DNA of 64,000 nt from Methanococcoides sp052057775 (GTDB taxonomy: Archaea; Halobacteriota; Methanosarcinia; Methanosarcinales; Methanosarcinaceae). The notes beneath the pieces are model-generated. The model saw only the letters and a list, made by a program, of their open reading frames with translations, was not told where the DNA came from and did not search any database. The DNA lies in NCBI RefSeq assembly GCF_052057775.1, contig NZ_CP195121.1:1798001-1862000 (forward strand), in the 5' to 3' direction. Of this stretch, positions 54,308-63,969 are shown one piece after another. How positions within the stretch are numbered: position 1 is the stretch's first letter; each line of letters begins with the position of its first letter. The translations under genes were made by a program, and so were the position numbers.

Positions 54308-54484
54308 ATGATGAGAATAGTCCACTTTTTGATAGCTGTTGTTGTATTTGCTATAGTAACAGTTCTTGTTACAGCCCTTCTCCAGGAACGTATATTCTTT
54401 TCCGTATTTGTAGGACTCCCTGCAGGCACAGTTGCAGGACTTATCACTTTGATCTACCTAAGGGTCAGAAACCGGGTGGAATAA
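54308..54484 (+). CDS. Small two-helix membrane protein
   Basis: 58 residues: IVHFLIAVVVFAIVTVLVTA forms one membrane helix and FVGLPAGTVAGLITLIYL a second, with a basic tail. No family name can be given. The start is one of two adjacent ATGs (54308 or 54311). It lies just beyond the terminator of the oxidoreductase genes, so it is probably separately expressed or a read-through product. Confidence 0.6.
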   Translation: MMRIVHFLIAVVVFAIVTVLVTALLQERIFFSVFVGLPAGTVAGLITLIYLRVRNRVE

Positions 54485-54532
54485 ATTCAGATCATGTGGA
54501 CAACCGGCATGGAAGGGTTTGATGATGCCTAA

Positions 54533-54941
54533 TATGTCCGAAAAGCTATTTTATTTATGAGCAGGCCATTCCTGAATAGATAGATATCGATGAGATTGAC
54601 AGCTATCCCAAACAACTTGCTCTATTTTCAGAATGCTCTCCTGTAGCAACAGGCAGGCTATATGAGAGGATGGAATGTTCTGCATTGGGAAGATCTGTGT
54701 CCTGAAAAACGATCGTAGAACCTGTCTTGGTTTTGTTCTGATGAAACTGCTACTTCAAGAGGCAGCAGAGTACGGAAATAAAAACATCTTATCAGATCAC
54801 GGATGTATGCAAGAAGCTACTATCGATCCTTCGGAAGAGTTTGGAAAAACCTTCGATGATGTCGGCATAGAGCATGTGTGGATGCTAAAAAAGGCAAGAT
54901 CAATGATCACAGATCAAATTAAATCATTGAATAAAATATGA
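54533..54941 (+). pseudogene. GNAT acetyltransferase pseudogene
   Basis: The translated pieces follow the ElaA/YjdJ-type GNAT order. SYFIYEQAIPE is followed by an in-frame TAG, then IDIDEIDSYPKQLALFSE with PVATGRLYER. A one-base deletion near 54670 (AGGATGGA for an expected AGGGATGGA) shifts the frame to MFCIGKICVLKNDRRTCLGF and LMKLLLQEAAEYGNK. Then comes a scrambled stretch and DDVGIEHVWMLKKA. The last intact frame runs 54675-54941. The usual HAQ/FYxKxGF region is eroded. The TAG alone might be read as pyrrolysine, but the frameshift makes it broken. Confidence 0.8.
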
Positions 54942-54944
54942 GAT

Positions 54945-54968
54945 CTCCTGACTTGCAGGAGACTTTTT
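54945..54968. terminator. Terminator between the GNAT relic and amt
   Basis: CTCCTG-acttg-CAGGAG followed by ACTTTTTC. It probably ends transcription arriving from the plus strand. Confidence 0.6.
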
Positions 54969-54988
54969 CTTAATTAAGAAATAATCGA

Positions 54989-56227
54989 TCAATCGATCAA
55001 TCGATCAATTGAAAGATCATAGTCGTATGCGATTTCTCCGTGGATCATTTCATCCAATCCTCTGATCTCAAACTCTTCTGAAACCTTTACAGGCGTTATA
55101 AATTCAATTATTCTCAACATTCCGTACGTGAATATGAATGCATACACAGATGCTCCGATAACTGCAGCCAGCTCTGTTATAAAGAACATAGGATCTCCAC
55201 CGAAGAACAAGCCATCTGTTGCAGCCGGATTTACTGCTGATGAACCAAAGATACCCAGCATGGTCATTCCCAGAACTCCACCAACTCCATGAAGTCCCCA
55301 TACATCCAGTGCATCATCCCATTTCATCTTGTTCTTGAACTGGATAGCAAAGTAGCATGCTGTCCCCCCCACAATACCATAAAGAGCAGCCGTTGGCATA
55401 GAAACATATGCTGCTGCAGGTGTTATGGTCACAAGGCCGGCAAGAGCACCTGTCAATAATCCGACAAATTTTGGCTTTCCGGTTTGTTTCCACTCGATCA
55501 TGAGCCATGAGATCGCCGCGAAAGAAGCTGCAATGTCGGTATTTATGAGTGCCAGTGCGGTAAACTGGTCAAGGTTGAGTTCGCTTCCTGCATTAAATCC
55601 ATACCATCCGAACCAGAGAATACCTGCTCCTATAGCTATCAAAGGGATGCTATGAGGTTTTTCATCTTTTTCCCTTCTTGCACCTACATAAAAGACCGCT
55701 CCTAATGCACCGAATCCTGCTATTGCATGCACCGGGATACCGCCTGCAAAGTCCAGAACACCCATGGTAGCTAAAGCGCCTCCTCCCCATACCATGTGAA
55801 CAAATGGGTAGTACACAAGTAACTGCCAGAGGACCAGGAAGATCAGAAACGCCTTAAAGGTCACACGGTTGACAAATGCACCGGTTATAAGTACAGGAGT
55901 AATGATAGCGAACATCATCTGGTAAGAGATGAACACCAGTTCAGGGATCTTATCATTTCCTGAAAATACTGAATCTACTGAAACTCCATGCAAAAAGGCT
56001 TTGTCCAGATTTCCAAGAATTGCTCCATCACCACTGAAGCACAAAGAATAGCCTATACATAACCATAGGATACTTGTAATTCCCAATGATACGAAAGTCT
56101 GCATCATTATACCAACTATATTTTTCCTGTTGGCAAGTCCACCATAGAAAAAAGCCAGTCCTGGTGTCATTAACATGACAAGACTGGTTGCAACTATCAT
56201 AAAAGCTGTAGTTCCTGAATCAAACAT
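54989..56227 (-). CDS. amt: Ammonium transporter Amt
   Basis: 412 residues with 11 predicted helices. MLMTPGLAFFYGGLANRKN is the family N terminus; HMVWGGGALATMGVLDFAGG and WGLHGVGGVLG include conserved pore residues. It carries ammonium into the cell. Unlike most methanogen amt genes it has no glnK/PII gene beside it. The last codons lie in a tandem ATCAATCG repeat (about 54985-55010), encoding a short SIDRLID tail. A GGAG site precedes the ATG. Confidence 0.95.
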   Translation of the reverse strand: MFDSGTTAFMIVATSLVMLMTPGLAFFYGGLANRKNIVGIMMQTFVSLGITSILWLCIGYSLCFSGDGAILGNLDKAFLHGVSVDSVFSGNDKIPELVFISYQMMFAIITPVLITGAFVNRVTFKAFLIFLVLWQLLVYYPFVHMVWGGGALATMGVLDFAGGIPVHAIAGFGALGAVFYVGARREKDEKPHSIPLIAIGAGILWFGWYGFNAGSELNLDQFTALALINTDIAASFAAISWLMIEWKQTGKPKFVGLLTGALAGLVTITPAAAYVSMPTAALYGIVGGTACYFAIQFKNKMKWDDALDVWGLHGVGGVLGMTMLGIFGSSAVNPAATDGLFFGGDPMFFITELAAVIGASVYAFIFTYGMLRIIEFITPVKVSEEFEIRGLDEMIHGEIAYDYDLSIDRLID

Positions 56228-56509
56228 AATTGTTCTCCAAATTATAATGCGGTAATATGCAACTCCCTTCCGCTTTTATGGTATTTAAAAATAGCGTAAT
56301 ATAAAATTAAAATCGGATGCAGAAGGCGCCCTAAAAAGAAGATATCTAGAACATGTTATAATATTTATGTATTACGCATGAAATATAAAAGGTCGGACTA
56401 TGGGAACATAGATGATAAAATAAGATCACATAATAAAAGGTATAATAACAATGTTTTTGAGTTAATTACCCTCCAACTTATTAACTATTACAATCCATAT
56501 ATTATATCA

Positions 56510-58135
56510 ATGTTCAAGAAGACAAGACGATACTTCTCCATTGCGAAAGTCTTTTTCAAGTATAACCTTTTCAGCCTTTTGTACAAAGATATACAGCAGA
56601 ACTATGTTTCCAACAGGAAGGGTACCTGTTATATCGATGTTGAGAGACAGAAGAATGCAAAGAAGCTCAGGCTGGCATTTGAAGACCTTGGAGTGACGTT
56701 CATCAAACTTGGACAGATCATGAGCAAGCGCCCTGATCTTCTTCCGATCGATTATGTGAAGGAACTTTCCCAGCTACAGAACAAGGTACGTCCTCTTGAA
56801 CTTGAAGAAATGACCGATTCACTTGAGGGGTTCCGTGCAGGCTGCTCCATCGGAAAGGCAGAACCTTCGGTGATCGTATCAGAGTTCCTTGCGAATTTTG
56901 ATGAATTTAAGAAGAAACCAATTGCCAGCGCATCCATAGCTCAGGTCTATGAAGCAAGGATCAATGGTAAAAAGGTGGCAGTCAAGATCGCAAAACCCGG
57001 GCTTATAGACCAGATTAATGTTGATCTTGCCATCATCAATGACCTGAAACCAATCCTGAAAAAGGTTGGCGGTTTCGGAGACAATTTCGATATCGATGAT
57101 TTTCTTGATGAGTTCCAGGATATGCTGAACAAAGAGGTAAACCTCCTAAATGAAGCCCGTAACATAAAAAGGTTCGAGGAAATATTTGAGAAAGAAAGAG
57201 ATATCCATATACCAAAAGTTCATGATGAATATTGTACCGAGAGTATCCTTGTGATGGATTATATGGAAGGGACCCTCGTAAAGGACCTTGATACAACAGA
57301 TCAAAAGACGAGATCCAGATATGCTCACATAATCAGTTCAAGTTACCTGGACCAGGTATATGTTCATGGGTTCTACCATGCGGATCCGCATTCTGGAAAT
57401 ATTCTCCTTCGTGAGGATGGAATTGCCTACATCGATTTCGGGGCAGTGGGACTTATTGACTCCGATCTTCGAAGGAACATGCTGAACCTCTTCTACGGCA
57501 TATACAAGAAGAATGTAGATATCGCTTTCGATGCTTTCCTGAAGATAGCTAATATCAACAAGGATGAAATCAATGTGCACAAGTTCAAAGTTGACCTTGA
57601 TACTCTCATATCTATACAGAACTTTGCTCTCGGAGAGCGGCAGAATGATAGTTATGCAAACCTTGCTTTGAAATATAACCTTTCTCTCCCGAGCGATTTT
57701 TCCACACTTGAACGTTCTCTTGTGCTTGTGGAAGGAGTTTGTCTGGAACTTGATCCAAGGTTCAACATCATTGAGGATGCCAAGAAACTGATCGCTATGG
57801 TAATGATGAAAAGATACTCACCGTTCAGGGCAGGCGAATACTTCCTGCTTGAAGGTGACAGGTATCTCGAAATATTCAAGAACCTGCCACAGGGAGTAAA
57901 TGATGTTATTGAGACGATAAGAGGATATCGTATCGAGAAACTGGAAGAAAAGACAAGGGAGATCAAGCACGACAGAATGATCGAAAACCTTGCGAAGTAT
58001 GCTTTCCTTTCAATTATCCTTGTAGCTTCAGCTTATCTGGCATCACAATCAGAGGGCAGTCTTGCAACTCTCGGTGTGGCAGGGTTCGTTGTAGGTATAT
58101 TTATGTTCGGTGTTCTGTTCCTGAGAAACCAGTAA
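56510..58135 (+). CDS. ABC1/UbiB (AarF) family atypical kinase
   Basis: About 541 residues. LGVTFIKLGQIMSKRPDLLP is the diagnostic KxGQ motif; ASIAQVYEA then KKVAVKIAKPG (about 154) gives the ATP lysine; FYHADPHSGNILL (about 288) and YIDFGAVG (about 306) form the catalytic and metal-binding loops. Two hydrophobic helices end the protein. Members act on membrane lipids or isoprenoids such as quinones; here methanophenazine or archaeal lipid metabolism is possible (inference). The frame opens 44 codons earlier (56378), but that part is AT-biased and unlike the family. Confidence 0.88.
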   Translation: MFKKTRRYFSIAKVFFKYNLFSLLYKDIQQNYVSNRKGTCYIDVERQKNAKKLRLAFEDLGVTFIKLGQIMSKRPDLLPIDYVKELSQLQNKVRPLELEEMTDSLEGFRAGCSIGKAEPSVIVSEFLANFDEFKKKPIASASIAQVYEARINGKKVAVKIAKPGLIDQINVDLAIINDLKPILKKVGGFGDNFDIDDFLDEFQDMLNKEVNLLNEARNIKRFEEIFEKERDIHIPKVHDEYCTESILVMDYMEGTLVKDLDTTDQKTRSRYAHIISSSYLDQVYVHGFYHADPHSGNILLREDGIAYIDFGAVGLIDSDLRRNMLNLFYGIYKKNVDIAFDAFLKIANINKDEINVHKFKVDLDTLISIQNFALGERQNDSYANLALKYNLSLPSDFSTLERSLVLVEGVCLELDPRFNIIEDAKKLIAMVMMKRYSPFRAGEYFLLEGDRYLEIFKNLPQGVNDVIETIRGYRIEKLEEKTREIKHDRMIENLAKYAFLSIILVASAYLASQSEGSLATLGVAGFVVGIFMFGVLFLRNQ

Positions 58136-58201
58136 CAACAAAAAAAACCAAAATACTGTCAATGAAGATCAGTTGACCAGTGAAACCAAGGGGTGAACAA
58201 T

Positions 58202-59551
58202 TTGAGTGGGGAGTACTACAATAAAGAGATAGAGACCATGGAGAGGGGAGACCTTGATGCCCTGGTCGAAGAAAAGCTACGCTATACGATAGACTACGCT
58301 GTAAAGCATTCTTCCTTTTACAGGAAATGGTTCGAAAGGCATGATATCTCACCTTCGAGCATAAGGGACCATGGGGATCTGCTGGAACTTCCACTGGTCT
58401 CAGGCGAACTAATAAGGAACAACCAGCCTCCCAAGACCAGTGATTTTAACTTTAAGAGTGTAGGGTGGGAAGATGTCTTTACGATCCATGAGACCAGCGG
58501 TACTAGTGGCACTCCCAAGGCATTCTTCCTCACATGGGAAGACTGGCTTCGCTATGCTGAGAAGTACAGTCGCAGTTTCAGCTCACAGGGATTCGGAAAA
58601 GAAGACAGGATTATTATGTGTGCATCCTATGGGATGAACGTGGGTGCCAATACAATGACACTTTCTGCAAGAAACATCGGCATGGCTGTGATACCTGAAG
58701 GAAAGTGTGTCTTTCCGACACGTGTCCTTGAAAGCTACCGGCCCACAGGAATTGTTGCCAGTGTCTTCAAACTTTTAAGGCTTGCAAGAAGGCTAAAAAG
58801 TGAGGGAATTGATCCAAAAGACACAAGCATCGAAAAGCTGGTAGTGGGAGGAGAAAGCTTTGCTGAGGAAAGCAGAAGCTACCTGGAAGAGATATGGGGC
58901 TGTCCTGTGTACAATACCTATGGTAGCACCGAAGGAACGATGTGCGGAGAATGCACGGAGCAGAACGGACTCCATGTTCCGGAAGATCTTGTCCACCTTG
59001 ACGTCTATGACCCATACAGAAAGGAGTTCCTCGAAGACGGAGAATGTGGCCGGATAGTTCTGACGACCCTCCTGAGCCCGGGAGAAAAATGCGGAAGCCT
59101 CCTGATAAATTACGACACCGAGGACACAACTGTGGTTCAGTCAAGAGGAAAGTGTGCCTGTGGAAGGACACATATGAGGATCGTTACTCCTGAAAGAGAG
59201 GCTGAGACATTCTGGGTATCCGAATCCCCCTTTAACCGTGTGAATGTAGAAAGAGGCGTTTTCCAGAGGGAAAACATGGAATACCTGACAGGAGAGTATG
59301 AAGCTTTCCTTTATGAGGATAAGGATGGAATATCGATCCTGGAAGTCAGGATGGAATGTATGGAGCCGGAAACCTGTGACAGGTCTGTTATTGAGGAGAA
59401 TTTCCTCAAAGGCTTCCTTAGCACAATAACAGGAACCAAAGACCTTTATGATAATGGAGATCTGGATGTTAACATTAAGTTGACAGTACCGGGTGATCTT
59501 GAATTATATAAGCTGAAAGGAAGGGCGAAAAGAGTGATCGATCGAAGATGA
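58202..59551 (+). CDS. AMP-dependent ligase, coenzyme F390 synthetase / PaaK-like
   Basis: About 449 residues, CapK/PaaK branch of the ANL superfamily. The nucleotide loop is HETSGTSGTPKAFFLTWEDW, followed by VVGGESFAEESRSYLEEIWG and NTYGSTEGTMCGECTEQNG; CACGR lies near residue 320. Methanogen members include F390 synthetase, which adenylylates F420 under oxidative stress, but phenylacetate-type ligases look alike. The start TTG 58202 has GGGGTGA at 5-nt spacing; a GTG at 58193 is the alternative. Confidence 0.8.
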   Translation: MSGEYYNKEIETMERGDLDALVEEKLRYTIDYAVKHSSFYRKWFERHDISPSSIRDHGDLLELPLVSGELIRNNQPPKTSDFNFKSVGWEDVFTIHETSGTSGTPKAFFLTWEDWLRYAEKYSRSFSSQGFGKEDRIIMCASYGMNVGANTMTLSARNIGMAVIPEGKCVFPTRVLESYRPTGIVASVFKLLRLARRLKSEGIDPKDTSIEKLVVGGESFAEESRSYLEEIWGCPVYNTYGSTEGTMCGECTEQNGLHVPEDLVHLDVYDPYRKEFLEDGECGRIVLTTLLSPGEKCGSLLINYDTEDTTVVQSRGKCACGRTHMRIVTPEREAETFWVSESPFNRVNVERGVFQRENMEYLTGEYEAFLYEDKDGISILEVRMECMEPETCDRSVIEENFLKGFLSTITGTKDLYDNGDLDVNIKLTVPGDLELYKLKGRAKRVIDRR

Positions 59552-59774
59552 CCTATTTCAAAAAGCATATATACTTTTCCTACTGGAAATTTAAATATCT
59601 TAGGAGCTGACAATGACTTAAGTATATATACAAATGAGTTACAATTTACTTTTTACAAAACTCCATTATACAAATTGATCTCATATGTCGGGGGAACTAA
59701 AAGATCAAAGGATATTTAAGGACTATTCCCGGATGCACAATTTCTAAGATAGGGATTCTAAAATAGGGGAAATT

Positions 59775-62228
59775 ATGAGAATGTAGCACACTACAAAACC
59801 TGAAATTCCAGATGAAATCGTTTCTAAATGGCAACGAATAGTAGATCAGATGGCCAGGGTTACCGGTGTACCTGCTGGACTGATCATGAAGGTTAATCCT
59901 CCGCAAATAGAGGTATTTCTATCGAGTGCAACGAAGGAAAATCCATATGAGAAAGGAGAAAGAGCAGACCTCAATACTGGACTTTACTGTGAAACTGTTA
60001 TGAAGTAGCGCAGACTACTTTTGGTTGCTGATGCCTTAAAGGATGCTGAATGGGATCACAATCCAGATATTGAATTAGGGATGATCTATTATCTTGGTTA
60101 TCCAATTGAATGGCCAGATGGTGAAATATTCGGTACGATCTGTGTGCTTGATGTTAAAGATAATCCAAAGGCTACATCTTATGCAGAATTAATATTTGAA
60201 TTCAAGGAAGCAATTCAAACAGATTTGCTTGTTGTCCTTCAATTGGCCGAACGCGAACAGCTCATTGAAAAATTACAAGATCAAAACGAACATCTCCAGA
60301 AAAAGGTTGCAGAACGCACTGCTAAATTGCAAAATGCTTATGAGGACTTGATAGTAACTTATAAAGAGCTTAAAGAATCAGAAAACAAATTCAGAACTCT
60401 ATTTGAAAATGCCAATGATGCAATTTATTTAGCTGACCTTAATGGCCAATTCCTGGAAGTAAATAAGGTAGCTTGCGATCAACTAGGCTACACCCAAAGT
60501 GAACTTCTTCAAATGAAACCACAGGACATAGATTCTTTTGATGATGTAGCACAGGTAGAGGATCGGATCAATCGCTTGATCCAGCACGAACATACTCTTT
60601 TCGAGACAGTTCACAATCAAAAGGATGGTTCTACAATTCCGGTTGAGGTTAATATTCGACTTCTTGATTATATGGGGAAAAAGACTATTCTTGGCATCTC
60701 ACGAGACATTACCAAGCGTAAGAAAACAGAAGAATCTTTACAGGAAAGTGAAGAAAAGTTTCGATCTATGTTCCAATATTCTGCCGCTGGAATGGCAGTA
60801 TTTTCCTCGGATGGTAATATTCTTCAAGTTAATTCAGCCTTATGGCAATTCCTTGGTTACTCTGAAGATGAACTTTTACAACTAACTGCATTTGATCCAA
60901 TTCATCCTGATGATCGGGAAGATGTACGCTCTTTCTTTGAAGAACTTGTATTAGGGAAACGACAGTATTTACATTTTGAAAAGCGTTTTGTTCGCAAGGA
61001 TGGTTCGATTGTCTGGGGACATGCTTCTGCTGTTTTGCTACATAGTTCTAGAAATAATTCATTCTGTGTCATGGCCTTGGTGCAAGATATTACCGATCGT
61101 AAAAAAGCAGAAGTGGCTTTAAAAGAATCGGAAAAAAAATACTCCAAAATTGTGGAAAACGGAAACGATGGAATTGTTATTATCCAGGACGGCCTGATAA
61201 AATATGCGAATTCTAAAGCTGCAGAAATTACCGGTCGCACGAAAGAGGAAATTATCGGAAAATCATCTTTAGAATTTGTCGCGAAAGAATCCAGAAAATG
61301 GATACAGCAAAGAGAGAAAGAGAGGTTTGAATACGGTAAGGTCTTTCCAGATAAGTTTGAACTTTATGGAATCTGCAAAGATGGCAGCAAGGTTCCAATT
61401 GAATATAGCTCATCGCTTATTGAATATGAAGGCAGGCCTGCTGCCATGTCGATCGTTAGAGATATCACTGAACGTAAAATAAATGAAAAATTGTTTATAG
61501 AAAAAACAAAAGTTGAAGCTACAAGCCGTGCCAAAAGTGAATTCATATCCACCATGAGTCATGAAATGCGCACACCTCTAACCATTATTATTGGATATGC
61601 AGATTTGCTTTACTTGCAAAACTTTGGAGAACTCAACCAGAAACAGAAAAACTATGTTGGGACTATTTTAGAAAGTGCAAAACATCTTTTAGCGCTCATA
61701 AACGACACACTTGATCTATCTAAAATAGAAGCCTCTAAGATGGAGCTTAATATTGAAGAGGTTTCTATAAATGATGTTATTGATGATGTAAGAACCACTT
61801 TGATGCCCCTAACATCGAGCAAAAACATTGATATTCTGGCAAATGTCAACACAGATATTGCCACAATAAAAGTGGATAAGATGAAATTTAAACAAATACT
61901 CTACAATTTTGTAAGCAATGCTCTGAAGTTTACACCAGAAAAAGGCACGATAACCATCGAGACCCGTCCCGTGAGCAACATGATACAAATTGATGTTATC
62001 GATACTGGCATTGGAATATCTGAAGAGAACATGAAAGAATTATTCCAACCATTTCAACAAGTTAATAATCATGAAACAAGAGAGCAAAGGGGAACTGGAT
62101 TGGGACTTACTCTAGTTAAAAAGTTTGTAGAAATGCATGGTGGAGAGGTCTGGGTTCAAAGTGAAGTTGGAAAAGGAAGTACTTTTGGATTTACTATGCC
62201 AATTGATTCCGAAAGCACATTCAATTAA
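59775..62228 (+). CDS. GAF-PAS histidine kinase with two in-frame TAG codons (possible pyrrolysine protein)
   Basis: From ATG 59775 (GGGG at 59766-59769) the frame runs 818 codons to a TAA, broken only by TAG at 59784-59786 (codon 4) and 60006-60008 (codon 78). Both lie in or before a well-preserved GAF domain. Before the second TAG comes LNTGLYCETVMK; after it RRLLLVADALKD, DHNPDIELGMIYYLGYPIEW and PDGEIFGTICVLD. Three PAS domains, HisKA (TMSHEMRTPLTIIIGYADL) and HATPase (FVSNALKFTPEKG, DTGIGI, GTGLGLTLVKKF) follow. If UAG is decoded as pyrrolysine, a full 817-residue kinase results; if not, translation would start near 60021 and lose half the GAF domain. Confidence 0.7.
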
Positions 62229-62341
62229 TTAATTTTACATTTAAGGTAGTTGCCACTAAATTTAGATCATATGAAAAAAGATATTTTAAAAAATGAAACT
62301 CGATAATTATTTACCAGCATTAACTGCTGGTAAACATTATA

Positions 62342-62414
62342 CGCCCGAACCGGGATTCGAACCCGGGTCGGAGCCTCGACAGGGCTCCATGATAGGCCTC
62401 TACACTATTCGGAC
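62342..62414 (-). tRNA. tRNA-Asp (anticodon GTC)
   Basis: On the minus strand the acceptor stem GTCCGAA/TTCGGGC pairs (one G-U). The anticodon stem GAGCC/GGCTC encloses loop CTGTCGA with anticodon GTC, and the T arm is CCGGG-TTCGAAT-CCCGG. Discriminator G, no encoded CCA. All stems are sound. Confidence 0.95.
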
Positions 62415-62479
62415 ATTGCGACTGATTGCTGTTATGAGCACACCTAAAACGCGTGAATACATATAAAACTATCGCATTT

Positions 62480-63076
62480 TTAGAGTGTTTTGTTTACTTG
62501 CTCATCAGCCATTTTCCTGCATTCTTCGTACCTGAAGCACCCGATCTGATGATCATTGACAATGCCAACTGCCTGCATGAACGCATAAACTATGGTTGGA
62601 CCAACAAATGAAAATCCTCTTTTCTTCAGGTCCTTGCTTATCTTTTCAGACAACTCTGTCTTTGCCGGGATATCATCAAGCGAACTGAAAAAGTTTTGCA
62701 CAGGCCTGTAGTCTACAAAACCCCAGATATACTTGTCAAATGATCCAAATTCATCTATTATTTCAATGAAAGACCTGGCATTCTTTATAGAAGAGAGGAT
62801 CTTTCTTTTGTTACGTATGATACCTCTGTTCTGCATCAATTCCTCGACCTTTGCGTCATCATAGGCTGCAATTTTATAAAAATCAAAATCATCAAAGGCT
62901 TTTTTGTAAGCGTCCCTTCTTTTTAAAATAGTATCCCAGCTCAGACCTGCCTGAGCACCTTCCAGTATCAGAAATTCAAAAAGAACCCCGTCATCGTGAA
63001 CAGGAACTCCCCATTGAGTGTCATGATACTGCATTTCAAGGTCGTTTGTATTTGCCCACTCACAACGAAGATTCAT
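62480..63076 (-). CDS. tag: DNA-3-methyladenine glycosylase I
   Basis: 198 residues. Family pattern: RCEWANTNDLEMQYHDTQWG then VPVHDDGVLFEFLILEGAQA and GLSWDTILKRR. The zinc ligands of E. coli TAG are present: N-terminal Cys5 and His18, C-terminal His and Cys in NDHQIGCFRYEEC. FSFVGPTIVYAFMQAVG is also typical. It removes alkylated adenine from DNA. No Shine-Dalgarno is seen; a leaderless or short-leader mRNA is likely. Divergent from the HhH gene. Confidence 0.95.
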   Translation of the reverse strand: MNLRCEWANTNDLEMQYHDTQWGVPVHDDGVLFEFLILEGAQAGLSWDTILKRRDAYKKAFDDFDFYKIAAYDDAKVEELMQNRGIIRNKRKILSSIKNARSFIEIIDEFGSFDKYIWGFVDYRPVQNFFSSLDDIPAKTELSEKISKDLKKRGFSFVGPTIVYAFMQAVGIVNDHQIGCFRYEECRKMADEQVNKTL

Positions 63077-63156
63077 ATTTTCAAATAGATGTGAACGCTT
63101 TTATAGATTCTTTCAGGAAATTCTATAGGAGATCAAAAGGTTCGAAGGGGATTAAA

Positions 63157-63468
63157 GTGAAAGGATCGAAAAAGGAAGAAATATTAAAAGAGTTAATGCA
63201 AATACCGGGATTTGGAAAGAAGTCAGCAGAACAACTCTGGGATTTGGGAATAAACTCCATCTCCGACCTTAAATGTAAGGACCCTGAGTTAATGTATTTT
63301 GAACTAACTGAACTAAAAGGCAGGCACATTGACAGGTGCGTATTATACGGATTCAGGGAAGCGGTCTATTATGCATCCCACAGGGACCATGAGCCTGAGC
63401 TGTTAAAATGGTGGAACTGGTCCGACAAAAATATGGAAAAAAGAGAAAAGTGGAAAAAAGGAAAATAA
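63157..63468 (+). CDS. Helix-hairpin-helix protein (Cdd1/pathogenicity-locus type)
   Basis: 103 residues. LMQIPGFGKKSAEQLWDLGI is a DNA-binding-type helix-hairpin-helix; SISDLKCKDPELMYFEL and RHIDRCVLYGFREAVYYASH match the Cdd1-like family of short HhH proteins. Function is unknown, perhaps DNA-related given the tag neighbour. GTG 63157 follows GAAGGGG with ideal spacing; no ATG is in frame until residue 15. The frame is open upstream into tag but is not coding. Confidence 0.8.
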   Translation: MKGSKKEEILKELMQIPGFGKKSAEQLWDLGINSISDLKCKDPELMYFELTELKGRHIDRCVLYGFREAVYYASHRDHEPELLKWWNWSDKNMEKREKWKKGK

Positions 63469-63480
63469 AAGATTTTGTGC

Positions 63481-63885
63481 TCAAATGATCTTCTTTCCGG
63501 CATCGTCACCGGACTTGCATTCGAAGACCTCGGTGATCTTCATGACTATGAGTGCTTTTGCGGGGAACCTGTCGCCCTTTGCTTTTGCATCAGCATAGGC
63601 CTTCTCGTAATCCTCGCCACTGGTCTTGACCTCGATATCTCCCTTGATCTGGAAGCAGGCACCGACCTCAGGACCCCATACAAAGATGGATGCCACAGGG
63701 TTCTCATCAATGTTCTCTCTGGTCTTCAGGAAGTAGTTGTCCGTGATCCAGATCGTCTCATCATCCACCAGCTGGCACATGCCTATAGGTATCACATTTG
63801 GCATTCCTGCCTTTGATGCTGTTGCAAATGGGAAAATCTTTACCTTTGAAAATGCTTCCTTCATATCTTCTGTAAGTTTGACCAT
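63481..63885 (-). CDS. Pyridoxamine 5'-phosphate oxidase-like FMN-binding protein
   Basis: 134 residues, split-barrel fold: FPFATASKAGMPNVIPIGMC, IWITDNYFLKTRENIDENP and ASIFVWGPEVGACFQIKG. Small members of this family bind FMN or F420 and reduce varied substrates; none can be assigned. GGTGAT precedes ATG 63885. An upstream in-frame start at 63897 exists but is less well spaced. It is convergent with the HhH gene. Confidence 0.85.
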   Translation of the reverse strand: MVKLTEDMKEAFSKVKIFPFATASKAGMPNVIPIGMCQLVDDETIWITDNYFLKTRENIDENPVASIFVWGPEVGACFQIKGDIEVKTSGEDYEKAYADAKAKGDRFPAKALIVMKITEVFECKSGDDAGKKII

Positions 63886-63952
63886 GTAAATCACCATTTT
63901 AATCGATATTAGGATCTCTTCCGAGACCTAAAGAGAAAACACGCTATACCTT

Positions 63953-63969
63953 AATAAGAATTTCTTATT
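63953..63969. promoter_or_regulatory. AATAAGAA-t-TTCTTATT dyad upstream of the flavoprotein gene
   Basis: A perfect 8-bp dyad about 70 nt upstream of the minus-strand ATG. It could be an operator or part of the promoter of the flavoprotein gene. Confidence 0.4.

Noticed and set aside
54985..55010. ATCAATCG tandem repeat taken as a possible CRISPR or attachment site
   Set aside because: Only about three units of 8 nt at the end of amt, with no spacers; a simple repeat in the coding tail. No CRISPR array is seen anywhere in the window.
56378..56509. 44-codon N-terminal extension of the ABC1 kinase
   Set aside because: AT-biased, unlike the family N terminus, with no ribosome site at the far ATG.
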